Positions 17,059-25,750 of a stretch of 39,395 nt of DNA are shown piece after piece; the stretch's first letter is position 1; every line of letters starts with the position of its first letter. Source of the stretch: an uncultured Eubacteriales bacterium. Lineage in GTDB: Bacteria > Bacillota > Clostridia > Lachnospirales > Lachnospiraceae. The notes under the pieces are model-generated. The model ran no database searches and was not told where the DNA came from. It saw nothing but the letters and a program-made list of their open reading frames with translations. The stretch spans positions 1 through 39,395 of the forward strand of contig ONED01000010.1 in assembly GCA_900316755.1 (NCBI GenBank), in the 5' to 3' direction. Made by a program: the position numbers and the translations under genes.

Positions 17059-18720
17059 TTATACATCCATAATAATCGGCAAAATCATAGGTCTTCTCTT
17101 TGTCCGTTTCCACAAAAAATCACTCATCGTATCACGGATGACCAGTTTAATCTTGCTCCAATCTGCATTCCGGCTTGCCAGACATTTGTCTAATGTCTCA
17201 CAAAGAACCCGCCTTGCCTCTTCCATCAAATCTTCCGACTCCCTTACATATACGAATCCTCTGGATACAATGTCCGGTCCGGCAAGAAGCTGATTCGTCC
17301 GCTTTTCCAGTGTGAGAACCACAATCAGGATACCGTCTTCTGCCAAGTGCTGCCGGTCACGAAGCACGATATTCCCTACGTCGCCGACTCCCAATCCGTC
17401 TACCAGAATGGCTCCCGTGTGAATCTTGTCCACAACCTCTGCCTTCTCTTTATCAAGTTCTAATACATCTCCCGACTGTAAGATGAAAATGTTCTCCTTC
17501 GGAATGCCAAGCAGCTCCGCAATGCTTGCATTCGCCTTCAAGTGACGGTATTCTCCGTGCACCGGAATCGCATATTTCGGTTTTAACAGCGAGTAAATCA
17601 GCTTCAGCTCTTCCTGACAGGCATGTCCGGATACATGTGCATCCTGGAAAATGACATTCGCCCCTTTCTGAGAAAGCTCGTTGATGACACGCGATACCGC
17701 TTTTTCATTTCCCGGAATCGGGTTGGAACTGAAAATAACCGTATCTCCCGGCTTAATGGTTACTTTTTTATGAATGTCCGCAGCCATACGGGACAGTGCA
17801 GCCATAGACTCTCCCTGGCTTCCCGTCGTAATCAATACGGTCTTCTCATCCGGATAATTGTTGAGCTGATCGATTTCAATCAGGGTATGCTCCGGAATAC
17901 TTAAATATCCAAGCTCAGAAGCAGTGGAAATAATATTTACCATGCTTCTTCCTTCTACCACTACTTTTCTTCCATATTTGTAAGCAGAGTTGATAATCTG
18001 CTGTACACGGTCCACGTTAGATGCAAATGTCGCAATGATAATCCTGCTGTTTCGGTGTTCTGAAAAGAGATGGTCAAACGTGAGCCCCACCGTGCGCTCT
18101 GACATGGTAAATCCCTTTCTCTCCGCATTCGTGCTGTCTGACATCATTGCCAGCACACCTTTTTTGCCGATTTCTGCAAACCGCTGCAAATCAATGGCAT
18201 CTCCAAATACCGGCGTATAATCCACTTTAAAATCCCCTGTGTGTACCACAGTGCCCACCGGAGAATAAATTGCAAGTGCCGCTGCATCCTGAATACTATG
18301 GTTCGTCTTAATGAACTCAATTCGGAACTGTCCCAGATTGATAGATTGCCCGTACGTAACCACTTTCCTTCTCGTACAACGAAGCAGGTTGTGCTCCTTT
18401 AACTTATTTTCAATAATACCCATCGTAAGCTTTGTCGCATAAAGCGGTACGTTAATGTCCTTCAAAATATATGGCAGGGCACCGATATGATCCTCATGTC
18501 CATGGGTGATGACAAACCCTTTTACTTTCTGAATATTGTCCCGCAAATAGGTCACATCCGGAATCACCAAATCAATCCCAAGCATGTCATCTTCCGGAAA
18601 TGCAAGACCGCAATCCACCACAACAATACTGTCGCCGTATTCGAACGCAGTAATATTCATCCCAATCTGCTCTAACCCGCCGATTGGAATAATTCTCAAT
18701 TTTAAGTTTTCTTTGTTCAA
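17059..18720 (-). CDS. rnj: Ribonuclease J
   Basis: A 553-residue metallo-beta-lactamase/beta-CASP nuclease with 5'-3' exonuclease and endonuclease activity in mRNA turnover and rRNA maturation. The zinc motif is THGHEDHIGA at about 74-83. Further ligands are in HTGDFKVDYTP, and the beta-CASP blocks follow (SDSTNAERKG, SGHACQEE and PVHGEYRHL). The start codon is TTG, 7 bases after GGAGG; MNKENLKLRIIPIGGLEQIG is the usual N-terminus. It lies between the DUF1292 gene and trmR. The same gene group exists in B. subtilis without RNase J. Confidence 0.97.
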   Translation of the reverse strand: MNKENLKLRIIPIGGLEQIGMNITAFEYGDSIVVVDCGLAFPEDDMLGIDLVIPDVTYLRDNIQKVKGFVITHGHEDHIGALPYILKDINVPLYATKLTMGIIENKLKEHNLLRCTRRKVVTYGQSINLGQFRIEFIKTNHSIQDAAALAIYSPVGTVVHTGDFKVDYTPVFGDAIDLQRFAEIGKKGVLAMMSDSTNAERKGFTMSERTVGLTFDHLFSEHRNSRIIIATFASNVDRVQQIINSAYKYGRKVVVEGRSMVNIISTASELGYLSIPEHTLIEIDQLNNYPDEKTVLITTGSQGESMAALSRMAADIHKKVTIKPGDTVIFSSNPIPGNEKAVSRVINELSQKGANVIFQDAHVSGHACQEELKLIYSLLKPKYAIPVHGEYRHLKANASIAELLGIPKENIFILQSGDVLELDKEKAEVVDKIHTGAILVDGLGVGDVGNIVLRDRQHLAEDGILIVVLTLEKRTNQLLAGPDIVSRGFVYVRESEDLMEEARRVLCETLDKCLASRNADWSKIKLVIRDTMSDFLWKRTKRRPMILPIIMDV

Positions 18721-18738
18721 TGTATAACCTCCAATTTT

Positions 18739-18999
18739 TTATCTTTCAATATCAATATCTTCTAAAAGTTCCTCAAATACTTTAAGGACAGCAGAAAGCT
18801 CCACCTCATCTTCCACGATCTCATACAGGCTTTCCTTTTCTTCTGCCGCACTGGTATCTTTCAGAATCAGGCATTCCGCCCCGTCTTCTTCAGAATCTGT
18901 TACCAGAATGTAAGAACTTCCATTTACCTTTGTCTGTTCTAACACAAAAAACTCCGTCTCTTCCTTTGTGTCTTCAAACGTAAATTTTATTTTTTCCAT
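18739..18999 (-). CDS. DUF1292 domain protein (YrzB-like)
   Basis: An 86-residue, strongly acidic protein of unknown function with the DUF1292 layout: an N-terminal EKIKFTFEDTKEETEFFVLEQTKVNGSSYILV sheet region, then an acidic middle and a VFEELLEDIDIE tail. It is always found near ireB and ruvX in Firmicutes, as here (15 bases after ruvX, 18 before rnj). No catalytic residues are apparent. Confidence 0.9.
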   Translation of the reverse strand: MEKIKFTFEDTKEETEFFVLEQTKVNGSSYILVTDSEEDGAECLILKDTSAAEEKESLYEIVEDEVELSAVLKVFEELLEDIDIER

Positions 19000-19014
19000 A
19001 TAACCTCCTTTGTA

Positions 19015-19446
19015 TCAGTCTTGTTTCATGCCAAGAGAATCCAGATATCCCTGCAAAATAACTACAGCCGCAATCTTATCCACGTACTTCTTGCGTTCTT
19101 CCCTTCTCACTCCACTGTCCATGAGTACCCGCTCTGCCTCCACCGTGGTCAGCCGTTCGTCCCACAGAATCACCGGAAGGCCTGTGCGTCTCTCAAGCGT
19201 CTTCTTCAGTTCCAACGATTTTTCCGCGCGCTCTCCGATGGTATTATTCATATTCTTTGGAAATCCAAGCACAATCCTGTCTACTTCGTACTCCTTCGCA
19301 AGCTCTTCAATCCGTGCAAGTGTCTTTCGTAATTTGTTTTCTTCTTTTCTCTGAATGGTTTCAATCCCCTGAGCTGTCAGACAAAGTGCGTCGCTAATCG
19401 CAACCCCCACCGTCTTTGATCCATAATCCAATCCCATGATTCTCAT
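19015..19446 (-). CDS. ruvX: RuvX/YqgF RNase H-fold nuclease
   Basis: A 143-residue RNase H-like protein of the YqgF family, annotated as a putative Holliday junction resolvase and implicated in 16S rRNA 5' end processing in E. coli. Acidic active-site positions are D7 in [12 protein letters not shown] in ILWDERLTT, and D near the C-terminus in YVDKIAAV. Length is typical. It starts five bases after the ireB stop. Confidence 0.95.
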   Translation of the reverse strand: MRIMGLDYGSKTVGVAISDALCLTAQGIETIQRKEENKLRKTLARIEELAKEYEVDRIVLGFPKNMNNTIGERAEKSLELKKTLERRTGLPVILWDERLTTVEAERVLMDSGVRREERKKYVDKIAAVVILQGYLDSLGMKQD

Positions 19447-19451
19447 AACAT

Positions 19452-19715
19452 TTATTCCCAGGAATGATGTTTAATATACGATTTCAACATTTCTTCGACT
19501 AATTCATCACGTTCCATTTTCATAATCAGACTTCTGGCACCATTATGACTGGTAATATAGGTCGGATCCCCTGACATAATATATCCCACAATCTGATTGA
19601 CCGGGTTATACCCTTTTTCCCGCAGGGCCTGATACACAATTTCAAGGATATCTTTTGCCTGAATTTGTGGTCCATTCTCTACCTGGAAAAATTGTGTGTT
19701 GCTTAATTGACTCAT
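19452..19715 (-). CDS. ireB: IreB family regulatory phosphoprotein
   Basis: An 87-residue protein of the IreB (UPF0297/DUF965) family, in Enterococcus a substrate of the Ser/Thr kinase IreK that tunes cephalosporin resistance. The conserved core [38 protein letters not shown] is present, and the N-terminal SNTQFF holds the Thr phosphorylated in Enterococcus-like proteins. The ATG at 19715 was chosen because it follows GGACGTGAG and gives the family N-terminus; a 60-base in-frame extension would read through the promoter. It heads the ireB-ruvX-DUF1292 operon. Confidence 0.95.
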   Translation of the reverse strand: MSQLSNTQFFQVENGPQIQAKDILEIVYQALREKGYNPVNQIVGYIMSGDPTYITSHNGARSLIMKMERDELVEEMLKSYIKHHSWE

Positions 19716-19746
19716 ATGCTCACGTCCTTTGCCCTTTATCGTAACT

Positions 19747-19775
19747 ATTCTAATATACTTTTCTCCGAAATTCAA
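19747..19775 (-). promoter_or_regulatory. Sigma-A promoter of the ireB-ruvX operon
   Basis: On the minus strand TTGAAT (19770-19775), 17 bases, TAGAAT (19747-19752), located between mtaB and ireB. Confidence 0.65.
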
Positions 19776-19804
19776 TGTATATTTTCAAATCTTTCCATTT
19801 CCGG

Positions 19805-21127
19805 TCACGATTCTATCTCTCCAATCAGGAAATCGGAACCCTGCACCGGAAGTCTCTCTCCCGTAAGCCTTACTTTTACAAGCTGATTCTGTAAATTCTG
19901 CCCTGACACTACTAAAACTTTCACATATTCCTTCGTGTGTCCCGTCTGCACAGTCTCCCCGTCTGCCACCGTGCTCTCTTCCATCAATACCTCTACCGTC
20001 CTTCCGTAAAACGACGCCTCGTATGTTTCCCGGTTTTTGCGGTCCAAAGCAAGCAGTACATTGCTTCGCTCTGTTTTCACCTGTTCCGACACCTGACCTT
20101 CCATTACCGCCGCCTTCGTACCCTTCCGCATTGAATACTTAAAAATATGTGTTTCATAAAAGCCGACTCTCTCTATAAAAGCCTTTGATGCTGCAAACTC
20201 TTCTTCTGTTTCCCCCGGGAATCCCACAATAACATCTGTAGTCAATGCCGGATTGTCAAAATATTTCCGAAGAAGCTTACATTTCTCAAAATATTCCTCC
20301 GAGCGATATCTGCGGTTCATTCTGCGAAGAGTTTCATCACATCCGCTTTGCAGGGAAAGATGAAAATGCGGACATATCTTCGGGAGATTCGAAATCGTTT
20401 TTACAAACTCCTCCGTAATAATCCCCGGTTCCAAAGACCCCAGACGAATCCGTCTGATTCCTTCCACTTCATGGACAGCCAGAATCAGAGAAAGCAGATT
20501 CTCGCCTTCCAAATCGACCCCATAAGAGCTTAAATGAATTCCGGTAAGTACGACCTCCTGATAGCCGTTTGCTGCCAGCTTACTGACCTCGCGGAGTACA
20601 TCCTCCTTTCTGCGGCTTCGCACCCTTCCCCTTGCAAAGGGGATAATGCAGTAGGTGCAGAACTGATTACAGCCATCCTGTACTTTGAGATATGCCCTTG
20701 TGTGTTCCGCCGTCCGGCTCAAATGCATCTCTTCATATTCATCAGTATGATTGATGTCAATCACTGCCTTTTTTACACCGCTGTGCGTGTTTACATACTC
20801 CTCCAGAATTTCAATCAATTCCTTTTTCTTATTATTTCCGATGACAATGTCAATGCACTCATCCACTTCACCCGTTTCCTCTTTTGCCTGCACATAGCAT
20901 CCTGCTGCCACCACAATCGCATTGGGATTCATTTTTTTTGCGCGATGCAGCATCTGACGGGATTTCCGGTCTGCCATATTCGTCACCGTGCAGGTGTTAA
21001 TAATATAGACATCCGCCCCCTCTTTAAACGGGACGATTTCATATCCGCTTCTTTCCAGCATCTCCTGCATTGCTTCTGTCTCATATGCATTTACCTTGCA
21101 TCCCAGATTATGAAGTGCAACTTTCAT
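19805..21127 (-). CDS. mtaB: tRNA t6A37 C2-methylthiotransferase MtaB
   Basis: A 440-residue radical-SAM enzyme that adds a methylthio group to t6A37, giving ms2t6A in ANN-decoding tRNAs. The N-terminal UPF0004 cluster domain has C10 in HNLGCKVNAYE, NTCTVTN and AAGCYVQ. The radical-SAM CxxxCxxC is DGCNQFCTYCIIPFARGR. A C-terminal TRAM domain (about 375-440) binds tRNA. The open frame continues 144 codons upstream, but the homologous protein begins at 21127, and the extension lies antisense to a real gene. The ribosome binding site is weak (AAAGGA, 12 bases). Confidence 0.95.
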   Translation of the reverse strand: MKVALHNLGCKVNAYETEAMQEMLERSGYEIVPFKEGADVYIINTCTVTNMADRKSRQMLHRAKKMNPNAIVVAAGCYVQAKEETGEVDECIDIVIGNNKKKELIEILEEYVNTHSGVKKAVIDINHTDEYEEMHLSRTAEHTRAYLKVQDGCNQFCTYCIIPFARGRVRSRRKEDVLREVSKLAANGYQEVVLTGIHLSSYGVDLEGENLLSLILAVHEVEGIRRIRLGSLEPGIITEEFVKTISNLPKICPHFHLSLQSGCDETLRRMNRRYRSEEYFEKCKLLRKYFDNPALTTDVIVGFPGETEEEFAASKAFIERVGFYETHIFKYSMRKGTKAAVMEGQVSEQVKTERSNVLLALDRKNRETYEASFYGRTVEVLMEESTVADGETVQTGHTKEYVKVLVVSGQNLQNQLVKVRLTGERLPVQGSDFLIGEIES

Positions 21128-21179
21128 CCTACTTGCTTGTCCTTTCCATTCTTTTTTCTTATTCCTAACATTTTTTACC

Positions 21180-21208
21180 TTGACTTTTATGCCTTCCCAC
21201 CTTAATAT
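21180..21208 (+). promoter_or_regulatory. Sigma-A promoter of the HPr-like gene
   Basis: TTGACT (21180-21185), 17 bases, TAATAT (21203-21208), followed by the GGAGG site at about 21230 and the ATG at 21243. Confidence 0.6.
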
Positions 21209-21242
21209 ATAGGAAATGAAGCATATAAAGGAGGTTATACCA

Positions 21243-21476
21243 ATGAAAACTGTAGACATTTCTTTAAACTCAATTGATAAAGTAAAATCATTCGTAAATG
21301 ATATTAGTAAATTTGATTTCGATTTCGATTTAGTATCCGGAAGATACGTCATCGATGCAAAATCCATTATGGGAATTTTCAGTTTAGATTTATCCAAACC
21401 GATTACACTCAATATCCATGCTGACGATGCCAGCATCGAACCCATCATGGGAACACTCGAAAAATACCTAGTGTAA
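21243..21476 (+). CDS. HPr/Crh-like protein lacking the phosphorylatable histidine
   Basis: A 77-residue HPr-fold protein. The second half matches HPr well: SGRYVIDAKSIMGIFSLDL corresponds to the regulatory-serine region, with S41 in the place of HPr Ser46. The N-terminal active site, normally LHARPA with His15, is replaced by a SIDKVKSFVNDI stretch with no His. It therefore cannot relay phosphate in the PTS. A regulatory role through the serine, like Crh, is possible but inferred. The ATG at 21243 follows AAAGGAGG; an earlier in-frame ATG at 21216 has no site. It is monocistronic, flanked by its own promoter and a strong terminator, opposite to its neighbours. Confidence 0.85.
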   Translation: MKTVDISLNSIDKVKSFVNDISKFDFDFDLVSGRYVIDAKSIMGIFSLDLSKPITLNIHADDASIEPIMGTLEKYLV

Positions 21477-21497
21477 CAGTACACCCGACATGAGGAG

Positions 21498-21538
21498 ACT
21501 TCGCAAAAAGATGTAAACATCTTTTTGCGAAGTTTTTT
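21498..21538 (+). terminator. Strong intrinsic terminator of the HPr-like gene
   Basis: A 16-bp perfect stem (21498-21513 with 21518-21533), loop TAAA, then six T in all. On the minus strand no T-run follows, so it chiefly ends the plus-strand transcript. Confidence 0.95.
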
Positions 21539-21559
21539 CATGTTGAGGGGAACGCCCAT

Positions 21560-22744
21560 CTATGGCCTTACCTCAATTGTCTCCACTGTCCGGATTGCCG
21601 TCTCCATCAATTCCTCTATCTGCTCCGCCAGTTTTTCTTCCGAACGCCGGATGACGTTGACATTCGGTTTGGTCACCGGATGCTTTGCCACAAAAATCGT
21701 ACAGCAGTCCTCAAATGGCAGAATCGACGTCTCAAACGTCTGAATCTTCTCTGCAATCTCTACAATCTCCTGTTTATCAAACCCAATCAACGGGCGATAC
21801 ACCGGCATCGTGCATACATCGTTGGTCGCCGCAAGACTCTGCATGGTCTGACTTGCCACCTGACCGATGCTCTCCCCGGTAATCATCCCAAGACAGCCGC
21901 CCTCTTTTGCAAAATGCTCTGCAATCCGCATCATGTATCTTCTCATGATAATCGTCAGTTCCTCGTGCGGACATTTTTCGTAAATATAGAGTTGAATATC
22001 CGTAAAATTCACAATATTTAGCTGAATCGGTCCGGAATACTTCGATACCAGCTTTGCCAGATCAATGACCTTCTGTTTAGCCCGTTCACTCGTATACGGC
22101 GGTGCATGGAAATAAGTTGCCGAGAGCGCCACTCCACGTTTGGCAATCATATATCCTGCAACCGGGCTGTCGATTCCGCCCGACAAAAGCAGCATCGCCC
22201 TTCCGTTGGTGCCCACCGGCATTCCTCCCGGTCCCGGGATAATCTCTGAATAAATATAAATCATGTCGCGCACTTCCACATTCAGCCGAATCGCCGGATG
22301 GTGCACATCCACCCGGATTTCCGGAAATGCATCCAGAATCGCCTCACCCAAATCACAGTTGATTTCCATGGAAGTTTTCGGATAACTTTTCTTTCCGCGT
22401 CTTGCTTCTACTTTAAAAGTCGTATGTTTATCCGGATACATCTGATCCATATAGGATACGACTTCTTTTTTCAGTTCTTCAAATCCTTTGTCCTCCACGT
22501 GCACGACCGGGCAGATGCCTACGATTCCGAACACGCACTTTAACGCCTCTATCGTTTCCTCATAATCATAAGATCCGTCACATTCCACATAGATTCTTCC
22601 CTGAGAGCGATGTACTTCAAAAGAGCCTTCTACCTCTTTCAATGCATAGCGAATCTGCCGCATAAGTGCATCCTCAAACAGATACCGGTTTTTCCCCTTA
22701 ATCCCGATTTCTCCATATTTAATCAATAAAGCCTGAAACATCAT
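21560..22744 (-). CDS. thiI: tRNA 4-thiouridine synthase ThiI
   Basis: A 394-residue enzyme that activates U8 of tRNA with ATP and transfers sulphur to make 4-thiouridine. It has an N-terminal ferredoxin-like and THUMP domain (about 1-165), then the PP-loop ATP pyrophosphatase motif LLLSGGIDSPVAGY. No C-terminal rhodanese domain is present, as in Bacillus ThiI, so sulphur must come from a dedicated cysteine desulfurase, the gene directly upstream. MM at the start means translation may begin at 22744 or 22741. FEDCCTIF near the C-terminus is the usual Cys region. Confidence 0.95.
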   Translation of the reverse strand: MMFQALLIKYGEIGIKGKNRYLFEDALMRQIRYALKEVEGSFEVHRSQGRIYVECDGSYDYEETIEALKCVFGIVGICPVVHVEDKGFEELKKEVVSYMDQMYPDKHTTFKVEARRGKKSYPKTSMEINCDLGEAILDAFPEIRVDVHHPAIRLNVEVRDMIYIYSEIIPGPGGMPVGTNGRAMLLLSGGIDSPVAGYMIAKRGVALSATYFHAPPYTSERAKQKVIDLAKLVSKYSGPIQLNIVNFTDIQLYIYEKCPHEELTIIMRRYMMRIAEHFAKEGGCLGMITGESIGQVASQTMQSLAATNDVCTMPVYRPLIGFDKQEIVEIAEKIQTFETSILPFEDCCTIFVAKHPVTKPNVNVIRRSEEKLAEQIEELMETAIRTVETIEVRP

Positions 22745-22777
22745 TTGTCAATTGCCCTCTCTTTTGCATTTTTTATA

Positions 22778-23935
22778 TTAATGTCGCATATATTTTCGAA
22801 GCATGGGTACACACTGATATAAGGCTTCCAGTGTATAATCCATCTCCTCTTTCGTAGTAAATTCTGAAAGGCTGAAACGGAGTGTCGCATCCAGATATTC
22901 CACTCCCGCACCGATTCCTTTCAAAACTCCGCTGATTGCCGGATGATTGGATGCACACGCAGAACCGGAGGATACATAAATACCTTTTTCCTCCAGTGCA
23001 TGTAAGAGTACCTCGCTCCGGATTCCGGCAAATCCCACACTGATGATGTGTGGTGCGCTCAGTTCATCCGTCCGTCCGTGAATCGTCGTATTTTCGATTT
23101 TGGAAACCCCTTCGATAAAATCATTCTTCAGTTCCCGCATCCTTTGAACCTTTTCTTCCAAATCGGTATAGATTTCCTTTGCCGCCAGACCAATGCCCGC
23201 AATCCCCGGAACATTCTCTGTGCCGGAACGAACATTTTTCTGCTGCTCTCCCCCAAAAACAATGGGCTTTATTTTTACTTTCTCATTCACGTATAACACG
23301 CCGATTCCCTTTGGACCGTGTATCTTATGTCCGCTCACAGACATTAAATCCACCCCAATCCTTTTCGGGTAAATCCGGTACTTTCCGAATCCCTGCACTG
23401 CATCTACGTGAAACAAAATATGCGGATTGTAAGTTTTCACCATCCGGGCTGCCTCTTCAATAGGCTGTACGGAACCGACTTCATTATTCACATACATCAC
23501 AGAAACCAAAATCGTGTCTTCACACAGTGCTTTCTGTAAGGCATCCAGACGAACCCGCCCATCTTTATCCACCGGGAGGTACGTCACCCGGAATCCTTCC
23601 TCCTGCTCCAGATACTGCATCGTATTTAAAATGGCAGGATGTTCAATGGAGGAAGTAATCAAATGTTTCCCTGCACGACGGTTTGCTCTTGCACAGCCAA
23701 TCAGCGCCAGATTGTCGCTCTCGGTTCCGCCGGAGGTAAAATAAAGCTCTTTTTCCTGCACTTTTAGAATCTTCGCCAGTGTTTCTTTTGCCTCTTTCAC
23801 ATACTTTTCAGCGTCAACGCCCTTTTTATGCATTGAAGAAGGATTGCCATAGTCCTCGCACATGACTTTTCCAACGATATTCTTTACACTTTCATAACAT
23901 TTTGTAGTGGCAGAATTGTCCAAATATACTTCCAT
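22778..23935 (-). CDS. Cysteine desulfurase (NifS/NifZ-like) paired with ThiI
   Basis: A 385-residue PLP enzyme of the NifS/IscS group that takes sulphur from cysteine. It opens EVYLDNSATT; the cofactor Lys is in SVSGHKIHGPKG, the His stacking on PLP in SSIEHPAI, and the catalytic Cys in SSGSACAS. It lies 33 bases before thiI. B. subtilis nifZ-thiI forms the same pair and supplies sulphur for s4U8, so that is the likely job here rather than general Fe-S assembly. Confidence 0.93.
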   Translation of the reverse strand: MEVYLDNSATTKCYESVKNIVGKVMCEDYGNPSSMHKKGVDAEKYVKEAKETLAKILKVQEKELYFTSGGTESDNLALIGCARANRRAGKHLITSSIEHPAILNTMQYLEQEEGFRVTYLPVDKDGRVRLDALQKALCEDTILVSVMYVNNEVGSVQPIEEAARMVKTYNPHILFHVDAVQGFGKYRIYPKRIGVDLMSVSGHKIHGPKGIGVLYVNEKVKIKPIVFGGEQQKNVRSGTENVPGIAGIGLAAKEIYTDLEEKVQRMRELKNDFIEGVSKIENTTIHGRTDELSAPHIISVGFAGIRSEVLLHALEEKGIYVSSGSACASNHPAISGVLKGIGAGVEYLDATLRFSLSEFTTKEEMDYTLEALYQCVPMLRKYMRH

Positions 23936-23980
23936 GCTTTTCTCCTAATTAAATACTTTCTTACTATATACATTATGTGG

Positions 23981-24718
23981 CTAGCCTTCCAAATGATACA
24001 TCAAAACCGACAAGGTCGTAAGTCCCGCCGTCTCCGTCCGAAGAATCCGCTTTCCCAGTGTCACCGGAACTGCACCCTCATGCATGGCAAATGCAACCTC
24101 TTCGGCTTCAAATCCGCCTTCCGGACCAATGAAAACCCCGATGGACTGTCCCGGTTTGATTCCGGAAATGATTTCTCTCGTCTTTGGCATGCCTTCCGCC
24201 AGTTCATAGGGAATCAAAACCACATCCAGCTTCTTGGCATACAAAACCGCCTCCTTGAAGGACATGACATCAGTAACCTTTGGAATCACATTCCTTCCGG
24301 ACTGCTTTGCCCCACTCTCCGCAATACTGTTCCACCGTTCGACTTTTTTCGACGCTTTTTTTGCATCCAGTTTGACCACTGCCCGTCTCGTCGCAACCGG
24401 CACAATCTCATATGCGCCAAGCTCTACCGCCTTCTGCACAATCAGTTCCATCTTGTCCCCTTTTGGAAGTCCCTGAAACAGAACAATCCTGGAGGGCAGT
24501 TCCGTATTCTGACTTTGTTCCTCCATAATCAAAGCACATACCTCATCTGAAGTCATAGTCTCAATCTGACAAAGATATTTTTTGTTGTTCCCGTCACTGA
24601 TTTTCAGTGTTTCTCCGTTTCTCATGCGAAGCACGTTCTTAATGTGATTCACATCCGACCCGTCTATATAGATTCTGCCGTCCCTCACCTGGTCCGGCGT
24701 CACAAAAAAATGATGCAT
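23981..24718 (-). CDS. rsmE: 16S rRNA m3U1498 methyltransferase RsmE
   Basis: A 245-residue SPOUT-class methyltransferase for U1498 of 16S rRNA. An N-terminal PUA-like domain (DGRIYIDGSDVNHIKNVLRMRNGE) precedes the knotted SAM-binding domain with IGVFIGPEGGFEAEEV and LGKRILRTETAGLTTL. Length is normal. It starts 9 bases after prmA, a pairing common across Firmicutes. Confidence 0.97.
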   Translation of the reverse strand: MHHFFVTPDQVRDGRIYIDGSDVNHIKNVLRMRNGETLKISDGNNKKYLCQIETMTSDEVCALIMEEQSQNTELPSRIVLFQGLPKGDKMELIVQKAVELGAYEIVPVATRRAVVKLDAKKASKKVERWNSIAESGAKQSGRNVIPKVTDVMSFKEAVLYAKKLDVVLIPYELAEGMPKTREIISGIKPGQSIGVFIGPEGGFEAEEVAFAMHEGAVPVTLGKRILRTETAGLTTLSVLMYHLEG

Positions 24719-24727
24719 GTATCTCTC

Positions 24728-25681
24728 CTAATTCTTTCTTGCAGTCACAGAGACCCATTCTCCCTGATGGTTCACCTCAAGCACTTTAAGTCCCGCCGCT
24801 TTCACTGCATTTACCACAGTCTCTTCTTTGTCATCAATGATACCGCTGGTGATATAGATTCCGCCCGTCTTTAACTGATGCAGAATCACCGGAGTAAGCG
24901 GCACCAGCACATCCGCCAGAATATTGGCAGCAACCATATCATATTTCTCGTATCCGACTCTGTCCTGCACTTCTTTGTCATCGATAATATTTCCAATCAG
25001 GACCTCATACTGGTCTTTGCGGATTCCATTGACCTCCATGTTTTCATGGGTTGCGTCAATGGCACAGGGGTCCAAATCCGTCCCCACCGCATATTTCGCA
25101 CCGAATTTTAGTGCAAGCATCCCCAGAATCCCGCTTCCGCAGCCCACGTCCAACATCACCGTATCCGATGTTACATATTTTCGAATCTGGCGAATACAAA
25201 GCTGCGTCGTCTCATGCATGCCCGTGCCAAATGCCGTTCCCGGGTCAATGTGAATAATCATCTTATCCTCATCTTCCGGTTTTACATCCTCCCAGGAAGG
25301 AATGATTAACACATCATCCACATAAAACTGGTGGAAATACTGTTTCCAGTTATTCACCCAATCCACGTCCTCCGTCTGGGACTCCTCAATCGTACACTCC
25401 CCCACATTCAGATAAGCACTCATCTCACGAAGCTCTGCTCTTACATTTGCCAAAATGGCATCCTTGTCGTCTTCTTCCTCCAGATAAAAGCTGATGTATG
25501 CCACCCCGTCATCCTCTGCAATCTCCGGCAGAATATCTACAAACATCTGCTTTTTATCCGACTGAGACAGCGGAATCTTATCCTCTATCTCAATTCCGGA
25601 AATTCCAAGATCCATCAGCATACTGCTGACTATATCCTCGCTCTCTGTTGTCGTCTTTAATCGAAACTTATTCCACTTCAT
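24728..25681 (-). CDS. prmA: Ribosomal protein L11 methyltransferase PrmA
   Basis: A 317-residue SAM-dependent methyltransferase of ribosomal protein L11. It has an N-terminal substrate-recognition domain (MKWNKFRLKTT...), then IDPGTAFGTGMHETTQLC, motif I LDVGCGSGILGMLALKFGA, and the catalytic NILADVL loop. The ATG at 25681 is used; an in-frame TTG 24 bases upstream lacks a site. It is first in the operon prmA-rsmE-nifS-thiI. Confidence 0.97.
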   Translation of the reverse strand: MKWNKFRLKTTTESEDIVSSMLMDLGISGIEIEDKIPLSQSDKKQMFVDILPEIAEDDGVAYISFYLEEEDDKDAILANVRAELREMSAYLNVGECTIEESQTEDVDWVNNWKQYFHQFYVDDVLIIPSWEDVKPEDEDKMIIHIDPGTAFGTGMHETTQLCIRQIRKYVTSDTVMLDVGCGSGILGMLALKFGAKYAVGTDLDPCAIDATHENMEVNGIRKDQYEVLIGNIIDDKEVQDRVGYEKYDMVAANILADVLVPLTPVILHQLKTGGIYITSGIIDDKEETVVNAVKAAGLKVLEVNHQGEWVSVTARKN

Positions 25682-25714
25682 GATATCATGTCTCCTCGTC
25701 CTCAATCTTTATGC

Positions 25715-25743
25715 AGTATATCAAAAAAACAGGGATTGCACAA
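25715..25743 (-). promoter_or_regulatory. Promoter of the prmA-rsmE-nifS-thiI operon
   Basis: On the minus strand TTGTGC (25738-25743), 17 bases containing a 7-T run, then TATACT (25715-25720) with an upstream TGA that makes it an extended -10. Confidence 0.6.
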
Positions 25744-25750
25744 TAGTCCT

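Noticed and set aside
21128-21559. N-terminal extension of mtaB to a 584-residue protein
   Set aside because: The conserved MtaB N-terminus begins at 21127, and the extension runs antisense through the HPr-like gene and its terminator.
25721-25743. Terminator of the FliB-like gene
   Set aside because: A 7-T run is present, but the preceding hairpin is weak and the stretch is better explained as the prmA promoter spacer.
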